Shown: positions 19,332-27,049 of the stretch, in pieces
How positions within the stretch are numbered: the first letter of the stretch is position 1
Layout: each line of letters starts with the position of its first letter
Assembly (NCBI GenBank): GCA_937773555.1
Contig: CALJVT010000003.1
Span: 86,676 to 150,675 of the forward strand
Length of the DNA: 64,000 nucleotides
Origin: an uncultured Pseudomonadales bacterium
GTDB taxonomy: Bacteria; Pseudomonadota; Gammaproteobacteria; Pseudomonadales; Balneatricaceae
Direction of reading: 5' to 3'
Notes under the pieces: generated by a model
Database searches by the model: none
The model's input: only the letters and a program-made list of their open reading frames with translations
What the model was told of the DNA's origin: nothing
Position numbers and translations under genes: made by a program

Positions 19332-20813
19332 TCAACGCATGATAAAAGGGTCAGACATAGGCTCGTTAGAGGTATTAATCCAAACAGTTTTTAGTTGGGT
19401 ATAATCTTTTACCGCATCGATGCCACTTTCACGGCCATATCCGCTTGCTTTAAAACCACCGATCGCCCCCATTGGTGAAACTGCTCGGTAAGTATTAACC
19501 CAAATGATGCCAGCTTGTACGGCTTTACTCATGCGATGAACTCGGCCATTATCTCGGGTCCAAATGCCAGCTGCTAAACCAAATTCACTGTCATTGGCTA
19601 AGGCTAAGGCTTCTGATTCATCCTGAAAACGAATGATGCTGGCTACTGGACCAAAAACTTCCTCTTGCATGATGCTACATTGATTGCTCTCTACTGCCAA
19701 GATAGTGGGGTGGTAATACCAGCCATCGCTAGTTATACAGGCGCGCTCACCTCCATGAACGAGTTCCGCACCCTCTGCTAAAGCTGAGGCAACCATTCGT
19801 TCAACTAAAGCTAATTGTGATTGAGTGGCCATAGGCCCCATTTCAGAATTTGGGTCCATTGGGTCGCCAATAATAATACTAGCAACCCGGGTTTTAAGGG
19901 CTGCTAAAAATTCATCATATACTCCATCCTGAACTAACAAACGGCTGCCAGCTACGCAACTTTGGCCGCTAGCGGCGAAGATGCCAGCAATAACACCATT
20001 CACTGCACTGCCAATGTCAGCGTCTTCAAAGATGATGTTGGGTGATTTCCCACCAAGTTCTAAGCTTAGTTGAGCTAGGTTTTCTGCGCTATTTTTAACC
20101 ACAGCTCTGGCACCCTGGGCACCACCAGTAAAAGCAATGCGCCTTACAAGGGGGTGCTTAGTTAACGCTGCACCAGTATCAGCACCAAAACCAGTCACTA
20201 CATTTACGACACCCTCTGGGAAACCGGCTTGCTTAACCAAATGCATTAACTCAACAATGGTGGCTGAAGCATGTTCAGAAGGCTTAAGTACCACAGTGTT
20301 ACCTGCGGCCAGTGCTGGTGCAAGCTTAACCGCGGTTAAGTACATAGGCGAGTTCCATGGGATAATAGCGGCAACTACACCCAATGGTTCGTGGCGGGTA
20401 TAGGCAAACATATCGGCTTTGTCTAACGGTAAAGTCTGGCCTTCAAGTTTGTCTGCTTGGCCTGCGTAGTAGTAAAAAAATTCTGGCATGTAGCCAATTT
20501 GGCCCATGGTTTCACGGATGAGTTTACCGTTATCATTGGTTTCCAATTGTGCCAATTGTTCCTTGTTGGCAGCAATTAAATCTCCCAGTTTGCGCAATAG
20601 CTTACCTCTAGCAGTAGCGTGTAAGTTACGCCAGGCAGGGTTTTCAAAAGCATTATGTGCCGCCTGAACAGCGGCATTTACATCTGCATCTTGCGCGTGT
20701 GGAAAACTAGCCCATGGTTTTGCATTAGCAGGGTTTAAGCTGTCAAAACGGTCACCACTTAGGGCATCAACCCATTGACCATTGATAAACATCTGATAGT
20801 GGCGAAGGGCCAT
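19332..20813 (-). CDS. Aldehyde dehydrogenase family protein
   Basis: A 493-residue NAD(P)-dependent aldehyde dehydrogenase. It has IIPWNSPMYLTAVKLAPALA, the catalytic glutamate in LSLELGGKSPN and the catalytic cysteine in ASGQSCVAGSR. It is only distantly similar to the GabD-like neighbour, so it should act on a different aldehyde in the same pathway. The C-terminal GYGRESGIDAVKDYTQLKTVW is typical of the betaine/hydroxymuconic-semialdehyde dehydrogenase group. The precise substrate is unknown. Confidence 0.9.
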   Translation of the reverse strand: MALRHYQMFINGQWVDALSGDRFDSLNPANAKPWASFPHAQDADVNAAVQAAHNAFENPAWRNLHATARGKLLRKLGDLIAANKEQLAQLETNDNGKLIRETMGQIGYMPEFFYYYAGQADKLEGQTLPLDKADMFAYTRHEPLGVVAAIIPWNSPMYLTAVKLAPALAAGNTVVLKPSEHASATIVELMHLVKQAGFPEGVVNVVTGFGADTGAALTKHPLVRRIAFTGGAQGARAVVKNSAENLAQLSLELGGKSPNIIFEDADIGSAVNGVIAGIFAASGQSCVAGSRLLVQDGVYDEFLAALKTRVASIIIGDPMDPNSEMGPMATQSQLALVERMVASALAEGAELVHGGERACITSDGWYYHPTILAVESNQCSIMQEEVFGPVASIIRFQDESEALALANDSEFGLAAGIWTRDNGRVHRMSKAVQAGIIWVNTYRAVSPMGAIGGFKASGYGRESGIDAVKDYTQLKTVWINTSNEPMSDPFIMR

Positions 20814-20851
20814 AGGGTTCTCCTTAATTTACTTTGGTGCGTTACTACTAG

Positions 20852-21649
20852 TTAGCTAGTACTAATAAATTGTTGCAATAGTTTGTTGACTTCTTGGGCT
20901 TTCTCTACCGGCATCATGTGCCTCGCATTGGGTAAAATAAACACTTTGGCTAAGCTTATCTGACGTGCTAAAGCGTGGCTCATTGCTGGGGTGGAACCAG
21001 GGTCTAGTTCGCCAGTAGTGACTAATGTAGGGCAAGTGATTTTGTTTAAATGACCTTGCATGGCATTATCACCTTCACCAAATAAACGATAACAAAGGCT
21101 ATAGCTTGTTTTGTGGTTAGCTAACACGCAGGCCCTCAGTTGCGCGATGTAGGATGGATTTTTTTTAGTATATAGTGGGCTAAACCAACGGGTTAGGGCC
21201 TGATCTATATTGGCACTGGGTCCATATTGTTCTACTTCATTCACTCTTTTTAAAATGGCTTTACGCAAACTTTCATTACGATCAAATACTGAACTCATGA
21301 TGGTTAGGCTGTGCAATCGATGGATATATTGAGTGGCAAATACTCCTGCTACAAGGCCCCCTAGGGAAAAGCCGATCAAATGCACCCGCTTAAGCTTTAA
21401 GTAATCCAACAAGTTGTCTAGTTGCTTAGCAAGGGTGCTTAGGCCAATGTCTGTTTGTGCATGAGGGCTTAATCCGTGGCCAAGCATGTCATAGGTAATT
21501 ATATGGTGTTCAGCTTTTAACGCATCTACTTGGCTTTGCCACAGGCTTAAGTCTAAACCTACGCCATGGATAAATACTACACTGCTTTTCCCAAGCCTTG
21601 GCTTACCAAATGCTTGGTAGTGGGTGCCTAATGGGCAAAATAAAGACAT
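20852..21649 (-). CDS. Alpha/beta hydrolase
   Basis: A 265-residue alpha/beta-fold hydrolase. The oxyanion region VFIHGVGLDLSLWQ, the nucleophile elbow GFSLGG (Ser), the acid in TTGELDPGS and the histidine in NARHMMP make a complete catalytic triad. No signal peptide, so cytoplasmic. It looks like the lactonase/ring-fission-product hydrolases of aromatic and heterocycle degradation (for example 3-oxoadipate enol-lactonase), which fits the monooxygenase and CMD-like neighbours. Its start overlaps the DUF1185 stop by one base. Confidence 0.9.
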   Translation of the reverse strand: MSLFCPLGTHYQAFGKPRLGKSSVVFIHGVGLDLSLWQSQVDALKAEHHIITYDMLGHGLSPHAQTDIGLSTLAKQLDNLLDYLKLKRVHLIGFSLGGLVAGVFATQYIHRLHSLTIMSSVFDRNESLRKAILKRVNEVEQYGPSANIDQALTRWFSPLYTKKNPSYIAQLRACVLANHKTSYSLCYRLFGEGDNAMQGHLNKITCPTLVTTGELDPGSTPAMSHALARQISLAKVFILPNARHMMPVEKAQEVNKLLQQFISTS

Positions 21650-22254
21650 TAGGCTTGGGTTTGATGTGCAGTTTTTTCTGCTGCAATTTCTTCCATATCA
21701 ATATAGCGGTTGCCAATACGCGGGTGAGCGCGTCCACCATCTGAGCCACCCAGTACTATAATAATTTCATCAGCGGCTGGAGCGTCTTCAATGTGCATTT
21801 CTAAAGTGATGTAGTGGGATCGAAAACCAGCATCATCTTTGTGCATCATGGGAATTTGAATAGAGGTTCCCGCGGGCCCGCGTTTATTGGTGAAGCTTAA
21901 AAAGCTTTTTGCGTTAACGGCATCTCGGTAGTGGTTACCAAAACGTAAGGTGTGAATAATGCCAGAGGCGTGCTCAATTTCACCATTTAGGCCAACCACA
22001 GCCGCTTTGCCGTAGGCCTCAATCGCGCCTCCATTGGGGAAGTGAGATAACATGGCAGCTACCATCTCCTTACCTAGTTCAGAGCACCCAGAAGTAATTT
22101 CTGGGCGGAGATTTTCTACAAAACCTTGGCCTGCCCATGGGTTTTTAATGACATAAGCTACGCCTACCATTTTAATAGGTGTGGAAGTGGATTTACCACC
22201 TTCAATGCGGATCTCTTCAATGCTGGTAACCACTTTACGTACTTCAAAATGCAT
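21649..22254 (-). CDS. Amino acid synthesis family protein (DUF1185)
   Basis: A 201-residue DUF1185 protein. The N-terminal VRKVVTSIEEIRIEGGK and the central HASGIIHTLRFGNHYRDAVN segment are typical, and the end has VLGGSDGGRAHPRIGNRYID. Despite the family name its biochemical activity is not established. It is flanked by a luciferase-like monooxygenase and an alpha/beta hydrolase, suggesting an enzymatic step between oxygenation and hydrolysis. Confidence 0.85.
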   Translation of the reverse strand: MHFEVRKVVTSIEEIRIEGGKSTSTPIKMVGVAYVIKNPWAGQGFVENLRPEITSGCSELGKEMVAAMLSHFPNGGAIEAYGKAAVVGLNGEIEHASGIIHTLRFGNHYRDAVNAKSFLSFTNKRGPAGTSIQIPMMHKDDAGFRSHYITLEMHIEDAPAADEIIIVLGGSDGGRAHPRIGNRYIDMEEIAAEKTAHQTQA

Positions 22255-22309
22255 ATTTTATTCCTGACTAAATCGAGCGTTAACGCTTCATTCAAATGAC
22301 GTGTTGCTG

Positions 22310-23347
22310 TTAATTAAAATTAGGCATAACTTTGTCTATAAACAACTTTAGAGATTTTTTCTTTTCACTATGGGGCAGGCCGTTATCGCTCCAGAAACTA
22401 AATTGAGTCACACCCAAAGATTCATAATGCTTAATTCGCTTTGTCACTTCTGAAGGGGTGCCAATGAGTAGATTTTTATGTAAGTCATCTAAACCAAAAC
22501 CAGGCAGTTCATCCATTTGGGTGTCTGTTAAGGGGTTTATAAATCCGTCCACAGGAACTTGGTCATTTTTAAACCATGCATAAAAATAAGCGTACCAGTT
22601 GCGCAGGGCTTGAGCTCCTTTATGCCAATCTTCATCTTCTTCATGCACCCATGTGTGACGTAAAGCCAAAAGCTGTGGTTTGGGTTTGTCTGGGTGATTA
22701 ATACAGGCTTGTTTAAAACGTTCGCAAGCCAGTTCTATGGACGCATCACCAGCGATAAGCGGTGTGATCATAACATTACAGTCACTTTCCACCGCATAAT
22801 CATGAGACTCTTGCTCTCGTGCAGCCACCCACATTGGTGGAAACGGCTTCTGTGTAACACGTGGAATAGCCGTAGAAGTAGGGAAGGAATAGTGTTCACC
22901 ATCATGGGCGTAGTCACCAGTCCAGAGTTTTTGCAATGCAGGAATCATTTCGCGCAATGGACCGCCTCCTTCTTTCGCGGTCATTTTGTCCGTCATACGA
23001 TCGAATTCAGATTGATAGGCACCGCGAGCAATGCCGAAGTCAAGCCTGCCATTACTCATCATATCTACAAGTGACGCTTCACTAGCAAGACGAACAGGGT
23101 TCCAAAATGGGGCAACAATAGTGCCTAAGCCTAAGCGAATCGTCTTGGTAATAGGGGCCAGATAGGCCATAAAGTTAAGGGGGTTTGGGCATATAGTAAA
23201 CTCCATCATGTGGTGTTCACCGATCCACACAGTTTCAAACCCTGCCTCTTCCACCATCAGTGTGAGTTCGACTAACTCGTCAAATAGTTCTTTATGGGGC
23301 TTAGTTGGGTCTGATCTTTCCATATGGACAAATAAAGAAAATTTCAT
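22310..23347 (-). CDS. Luciferase-like (LLM class) flavin-dependent monooxygenase
   Basis: A bacterial-luciferase-superfamily flavin monooxygenase of about 345 residues. MKFSLFVHMERSDPTKPHKE opens strand 1; FETVWIGEHHMMEFTICPNP and RLDFGIARGAYQSEFDRM are typical of the LLM fold. These enzymes use reduced FMN made by a separate reductase and carry out oxygenation or ring cleavage. No reductase gene is seen nearby. I place the start at 23347 because GGAG lies about 11 bases before it; the open frame reaches 23380. It is the first gene of the leftward cluster. Confidence 0.9.
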   Translation of the reverse strand: MKFSLFVHMERSDPTKPHKELFDELVELTLMVEEAGFETVWIGEHHMMEFTICPNPLNFMAYLAPITKTIRLGLGTIVAPFWNPVRLASEASLVDMMSNGRLDFGIARGAYQSEFDRMTDKMTAKEGGGPLREMIPALQKLWTGDYAHDGEHYSFPTSTAIPRVTQKPFPPMWVAAREQESHDYAVESDCNVMITPLIAGDASIELACERFKQACINHPDKPKPQLLALRHTWVHEEDEDWHKGAQALRNWYAYFYAWFKNDQVPVDGFINPLTDTQMDELPGFGLDDLHKNLLIGTPSEVTKRIKHYESLGVTQFSFWSDNGLPHSEKKKSLKLFIDKVMPNFN

Positions 23348-23398
23348 AACAAAGACTCCGTAAGCTATGCGTACAATCAAAAAACTGTGCTTGTATTA

Positions 23399-23408
23399 TG
23401 GTATACCA
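23399..23408. promoter_or_regulatory. Candidate GntR/FadR-type operator
   Basis: TGGTATACCA is a perfect 10-bp palindrome 51 bp before the monooxygenase start and fits the FadR-subfamily operator pattern (t.GT-n-AC.a). The cluster encodes an FCD-type GntR regulator. A second, weaker symmetric site, TTGTACAA, lies at 23475-23482. Both are also within the region upstream of divergent sbmA. Confidence 0.45.
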
Positions 23409-23541
23409 AGCATGCGAACCGCATCTTTCCACCAATTTACTCACATGTCAAGTTTACTCTTAGGTAGATATTTTTTGTACAATTGTCTAATCTTAGGTTA
23501 CCGAGATCTATCTCATTTAAAACGTTCTGTAGGCGGCTCTT

Positions 23542-24792
23542 ATGTTTCAATCTTTTTTCCCTAATCCTCGATGGTTTTTTATTACGCTCATCGTGTGGGC
23601 AAGTTTATGTATTGGTGTTTGGTATGGCTGGGGAGATCAGTTGGGAACCTTGTTAGGTTTTGAGCTACCAGGAGAAGACGCGGAACCAGTGCTTGGTTTG
23701 GGCCATTTTGTGAGCGCAGACTTTCTCTGGTTTTATCTTTATTACTTCACTACCCTAATGGCCTTTGGCCTAGTGTGGATGCGTATCTCGCCTCACGAAT
23801 GGCAGCTGTGGTCAATTTTTGGCACGGCTCTTATCTTGTTTAGCACCTATTTTTCGGTGCAGGTGTCAGTGGCCATCAACACGTGGAGGCGACCATTTTT
23901 TGATAGCATTCAGGCCGCACTTGCAGAACCAGGCAGCGTGACAGCCACACAGTTGTACGACCTTATTATTATCTTTGGTCAAATTGCATTTTTGGCGGTT
24001 ATTGTTTTTGTAATGACCCGGTTCTTTGTTAGCCACTATATCTTTCGCTGGCGTATGGCGATGAACCAATTTTATGCCTCTAGGTGGGCTCAGTTAAGGC
24101 AGGTAGAAGGTGCGGCGCAGCGAGTGCAGGAAGACACCATGCGTTTTGCCGGCATTATGGAAGGTTTGGGTGTGTCTTTAGTTGATGCCTTTATGACTTT
24201 GGTGGCCTTTTTACCGGTACTCTGGTCGCTGTCTCAATATGTCACAGAACTGCCTATTATTGGTGTTATCGCTTCACCATTATTTTATGCGGCTATTTTT
24301 TGGTCGATCTTTGGCACCATGCTCATGGCGTTTGTTGGTATTAAGCTGCCTGGTTTAGAGTTTCGCAATCAGCGTGTTGAAGCTGCCTATCGTAAAGAGT
24401 TGGTCTATGGAGAGGACCACGAAGACCGTGCGCAGCCATTAACGTTAACTGAGTTGTTTGGTAACGTGCGTAAAAATTACTTTCGGCTATATTTTCATTA
24501 CATGTACTTTAACGTTGCTCGGAGTTTTTACTTACAGGCAGACAATTTATTTGCTTACATTATCCTCATTCCAACGATCGTTGCCGGCACCATTACCTTT
24601 GGTATTTTACAGCAGATATTGACGGCGTTTGGACAGGTTAGTAACTCGTTCCAGTATTTGATCAATTCTTGGCCTACTATTGTTGAATTGATTTCTGTTC
24701 ATAAACGTTTACAGTCGTTTGAGCGTGTGTTGCATGAAAAGCCTCAAGTTGGTATCGATCGTCAGTACATGGAGAGCGGTGAAAGCGATTAA
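23542..24792 (+). CDS. sbmA: Peptide antibiotic transporter SbmA/BacA
   Basis: A 416-residue SbmA/BacA family inner-membrane protein. It starts [20 protein letters not shown] and shows seven or more hydrophobic segments. [18 protein letters not shown] (about residues 109-126) and [20 protein letters not shown] (about 187-206) are signature segments shared with E. coli SbmA. The family imports proline-rich and thiazole peptides using the proton gradient. No peptide-synthesis gene is present nearby. It is divergent from the monooxygenase cluster and convergent with the TetR gene. Confidence 0.93.
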   Translation: MFQSFFPNPRWFFITLIVWASLCIGVWYGWGDQLGTLLGFELPGEDAEPVLGLGHFVSADFLWFYLYYFTTLMAFGLVWMRISPHEWQLWSIFGTALILFSTYFSVQVSVAINTWRRPFFDSIQAALAEPGSVTATQLYDLIIIFGQIAFLAVIVFVMTRFFVSHYIFRWRMAMNQFYASRWAQLRQVEGAAQRVQEDTMRFAGIMEGLGVSLVDAFMTLVAFLPVLWSLSQYVTELPIIGVIASPLFYAAIFWSIFGTMLMAFVGIKLPGLEFRNQRVEAAYRKELVYGEDHEDRAQPLTLTELFGNVRKNYFRLYFHYMYFNVARSFYLQADNLFAYIILIPTIVAGTITFGILQQILTAFGQVSNSFQYLINSWPTIVELISVHKRLQSFERVLHEKPQVGIDRQYMESGESD

Positions 24793-24824
24793 GCCGCAGT
24801 GATACTTTTAATGGGTGTGTGCTT

Positions 24825-25475
24825 TTAACAGATGCCACACCCTTTAAGTATGATGTGCTTAATCGAGTCAGCTGCTGAGGTGAAGGACTGCTCTGTTAAC
24901 CTTGGTGTCTGAGTAGCAATGAGAATTTGTGGCTCAAAGTCGGCATAGTATTGGGTGCTTGCCCAGATCATAAAAATTACATGGGCTGGTTCTACGTCAT
25001 CCATTTTTCCTTGGGCTACCCAACTTTCAAAAATACTCATGCGTTGTTTAAACCACAGGCGATAATCTTGCTGCAGGTATGCGCTTAGGTGGGGTGCGCC
25101 ACTTATCATTTCCTTGGCAAATAAACGTGAGGCCGTAGGGTGAGTACGGGAAAAATCCATTTTGGCGTCAATATAGCAACTCAGTACGTCTGCTGGTTCA
25201 TCGTGGCTAGCAAGCTCGTTGAATATGGCGTCCCACAGGTTGAGCGTGTTTTCCAACACTGCACCATAAAGGCCCAGTTTGTTAGAAAAGTAATAATGAA
25301 TGTTAGCCTTGGGCACTTGAGCAGACTCAGCGATGCGCTGCATAGTTGCACCACGAAAACCGTGGCAGGCGAATTCTGCTTCGGCAGCTTGCAAAATTAA
25401 TTCTCGGCTTTGTTCCCTTATACGGCCAGGTTTATATGGTCCTCTCAAAATGCTTTCGGTCATAAGATGTGCCAT
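24825..25475 (-). CDS. TetR family regulator, RutR-like
   Basis: A 216-residue TetR-type repressor. The N-terminal helix-turn-helix covers GFRGATMQRIAESAQVPKAN and IHYYFSNKLGLYGAVL. The C-terminal part matches the RutR/YcdC ligand domain: RLFAKEMISGAP and HVIFMIWASTQYYADFEPQI are nearly the same as in E. coli RutR, which senses uracil and thymine and controls pyrimidine and purine catabolism. Its divergence from xdhABC-guaD and the RutR-like operator between them suggest that it controls this purine operon. The ligand is inferred, not seen. Confidence 0.92.
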   Translation of the reverse strand: MAHLMTESILRGPYKPGRIREQSRELILQAAEAEFACHGFRGATMQRIAESAQVPKANIHYYFSNKLGLYGAVLENTLNLWDAIFNELASHDEPADVLSCYIDAKMDFSRTHPTASRLFAKEMISGAPHLSAYLQQDYRLWFKQRMSIFESWVAQGKMDDVEPAHVIFMIWASTQYYADFEPQILIATQTPRLTEQSFTSAADSIKHIILKGCGIC

Positions 25476-25540
25476 GAGTGACTAGGTTAGTTGCTATAAT
25501 GCTAATGTATATCACCCATGATCCAGGGTCAAATGAAAAG

Positions 25541-25556
25541 TTGACTAAATGGACAG
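25541..25556. promoter_or_regulatory. RutR-like operator between tetR and xdhA
   Basis: TTGACTAAATGGACAG matches the known E. coli RutR consensus TTGACCA-NN-TGGTCAA at 11 of 14 specified positions. It lies in the 134-bp divergent region, 54 bp before xdhA. A further half-site, GGGTCAA, is at 25526-25532. Confidence 0.55.
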
Positions 25557-25609
25557 GTATTGAGAAGATGACCCCCTAGTACAGTATATTACAGCTTAGA
25601 GTAGCGCGA

Positions 25610-27049
25610 ATGCACCTATTATTAAACAAAATGGCTATTGAGATAGTAGATCCAGCGGCAGACATCACCCTATTGCAGTGGTTAAGAGAGTCTCAGCACT
25701 TAACAGCGACTAAAGAAGGCTGTGCCGTAGGAGACTGTGGCGCTTGCACAGTTATTGTGGGAGAGCTAGAGCATGGAGAGGCGGTGTACCGTAGTGTGAA
25801 CGCTTGTATTGCACTCTTGGCCAGCCTCCATGGCTGCCACGTGATCACCCTTGATGTTTTGCAGGACTCTAACCTACATCCTGTGCAACGCGCCATGGTG
25901 GAATGCCACTCTAGCCAGTGTGGTTTTTGTAGCCCAGGGTTCGTAATGTCTCTAGTGGTTTGGTGGCTCAATACACCAGCCAATCAATTAACTACGCCTG
26001 AAGCTTTTGCGCAACATCGTCATGGTGTTGAGCTCGCATTATCAGGCAATTTATGCCGCTGTACTGGTTATTTGCCTATTCTTCTAGCTGCTGACCGATT
26101 AGCACCGATGGATCGAACAATGGATCCTCTGTTTAATCAAATGGGTGGCTATGACCACTGCCTTGCTCACTTGAAAAGTATTGCGTCCCAATCTCATGCC
26201 CGCGACACGCGTACACAAGCCTATATGGCGCCGTCTAGCCTTGAAGAATTAGCCCTAGCCTATGAGGCCTTTCCAAAAACACGATTGGTAGCAGGGTCTA
26301 CGGACTTGGCGCTAGGCATTACCCATGGCCTTCAGTCTATTGAGCGTTTAATAGATGTAACTGGCGTTAAAGAGCTCCAGTCAATTGAACAGCGCGACCA
26401 CCATATTTATATTGGTGCAGGGGTGAGGCTAAGTGAGGTAGAAACATTCTGTCAGGCACTATTGCCAGCCATGAGTGATTTATTGGGACGCTTTGCTTCC
26501 CGTCAAGTTCGTAACCGTGCCACTTTAGTCGGTAATATTGCTAACAGTTCTCCTATTGCTGACATACCACCGTTATTACTAGTAATGGGTGCGAAATTAA
26601 TCCTTCAGTGTGGTTTAAACCAACGCACTATTTCGTTGAGCGAGTTTAACTTAGGTTATAAGAAAACCGCTTTAAAGATTGGTGAATTTATTCACAGTGT
26701 CGTATTGCCTTTGCCTCTTAGTCGTCAACAGGTATCGGTGGAGAAAGTGAGTAAACGCGCCGAAGATGATATTTCTGCCACGTGTGTTGCCATGAGTATC
26801 ACCTTGACGCATGGTGCTATTGCGCAGATTAATATTGCCTGTGGTGGTATGGCCGCCATCCCAAAAATGGCTAATGAGACTCAAAGCCAATTGTTAGGTC
26901 AACCTTTAACACAGGAACTTGTTGCTCAAGTTCCCTTATGGCTTGCCCGAGACTATCAACCCATTGACGATATGAGAGCCAGTGCTGCCTACCGTCAGCA
27001 AGTGACTGCTAACCTCATTCAGGGCTTCTTAAAGGAGGCTATGAGATGA
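25610..27049 (+). CDS. xdhA: Xanthine dehydrogenase small subunit (FeS/FAD)
   Basis: A 479-residue small subunit carrying the two [2Fe-2S] domains and the FAD domain. The plant-ferredoxin-type cluster uses Cys38, Cys43, Cys46 and Cys66 (EGCAVGDCGACTV). The second cluster has CGFCSPGFVMSL and NLCRCTGYLPI. FAD binding is shown by LVAGSTDLALGI and VRNRATLVGNIANSSPIAD. It passes electrons from the molybdenum centre of XdhB to NAD. It overlaps xdhB by 4 bp. The N-terminus, MHLLLNKMAIEI, is normal for the family. Confidence 0.96.
   Translation: MHLLLNKMAIEIVDPAADITLLQWLRESQHLTATKEGCAVGDCGACTVIVGELEHGEAVYRSVNACIALLASLHGCHVITLDVLQDSNLHPVQRAMVECHSSQCGFCSPGFVMSLVVWWLNTPANQLTTPEAFAQHRHGVELALSGNLCRCTGYLPILLAADRLAPMDRTMDPLFNQMGGYDHCLAHLKSIASQSHARDTRTQAYMAPSSLEELALAYEAFPKTRLVAGSTDLALGITHGLQSIERLIDVTGVKELQSIEQRDHHIYIGAGVRLSEVETFCQALLPAMSDLLGRFASRQVRNRATLVGNIANSSPIADIPPLLLVMGAKLILQCGLNQRTISLSEFNLGYKKTALKIGEFIHSVVLPLPLSRQQVSVEKVSKRAEDDISATCVAMSITLTHGAIAQINIACGGMAAIPKMANETQSQLLGQPLTQELVAQVPLWLARDYQPIDDMRASAAYRQQVTANLIQGFLKEAMR

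Noticed and set aside
23367-23564. 65-codon plus-strand ORF before sbmA
   Set aside because: It runs through the divergent promoter region into sbmA out of frame; no protein pattern is visible.
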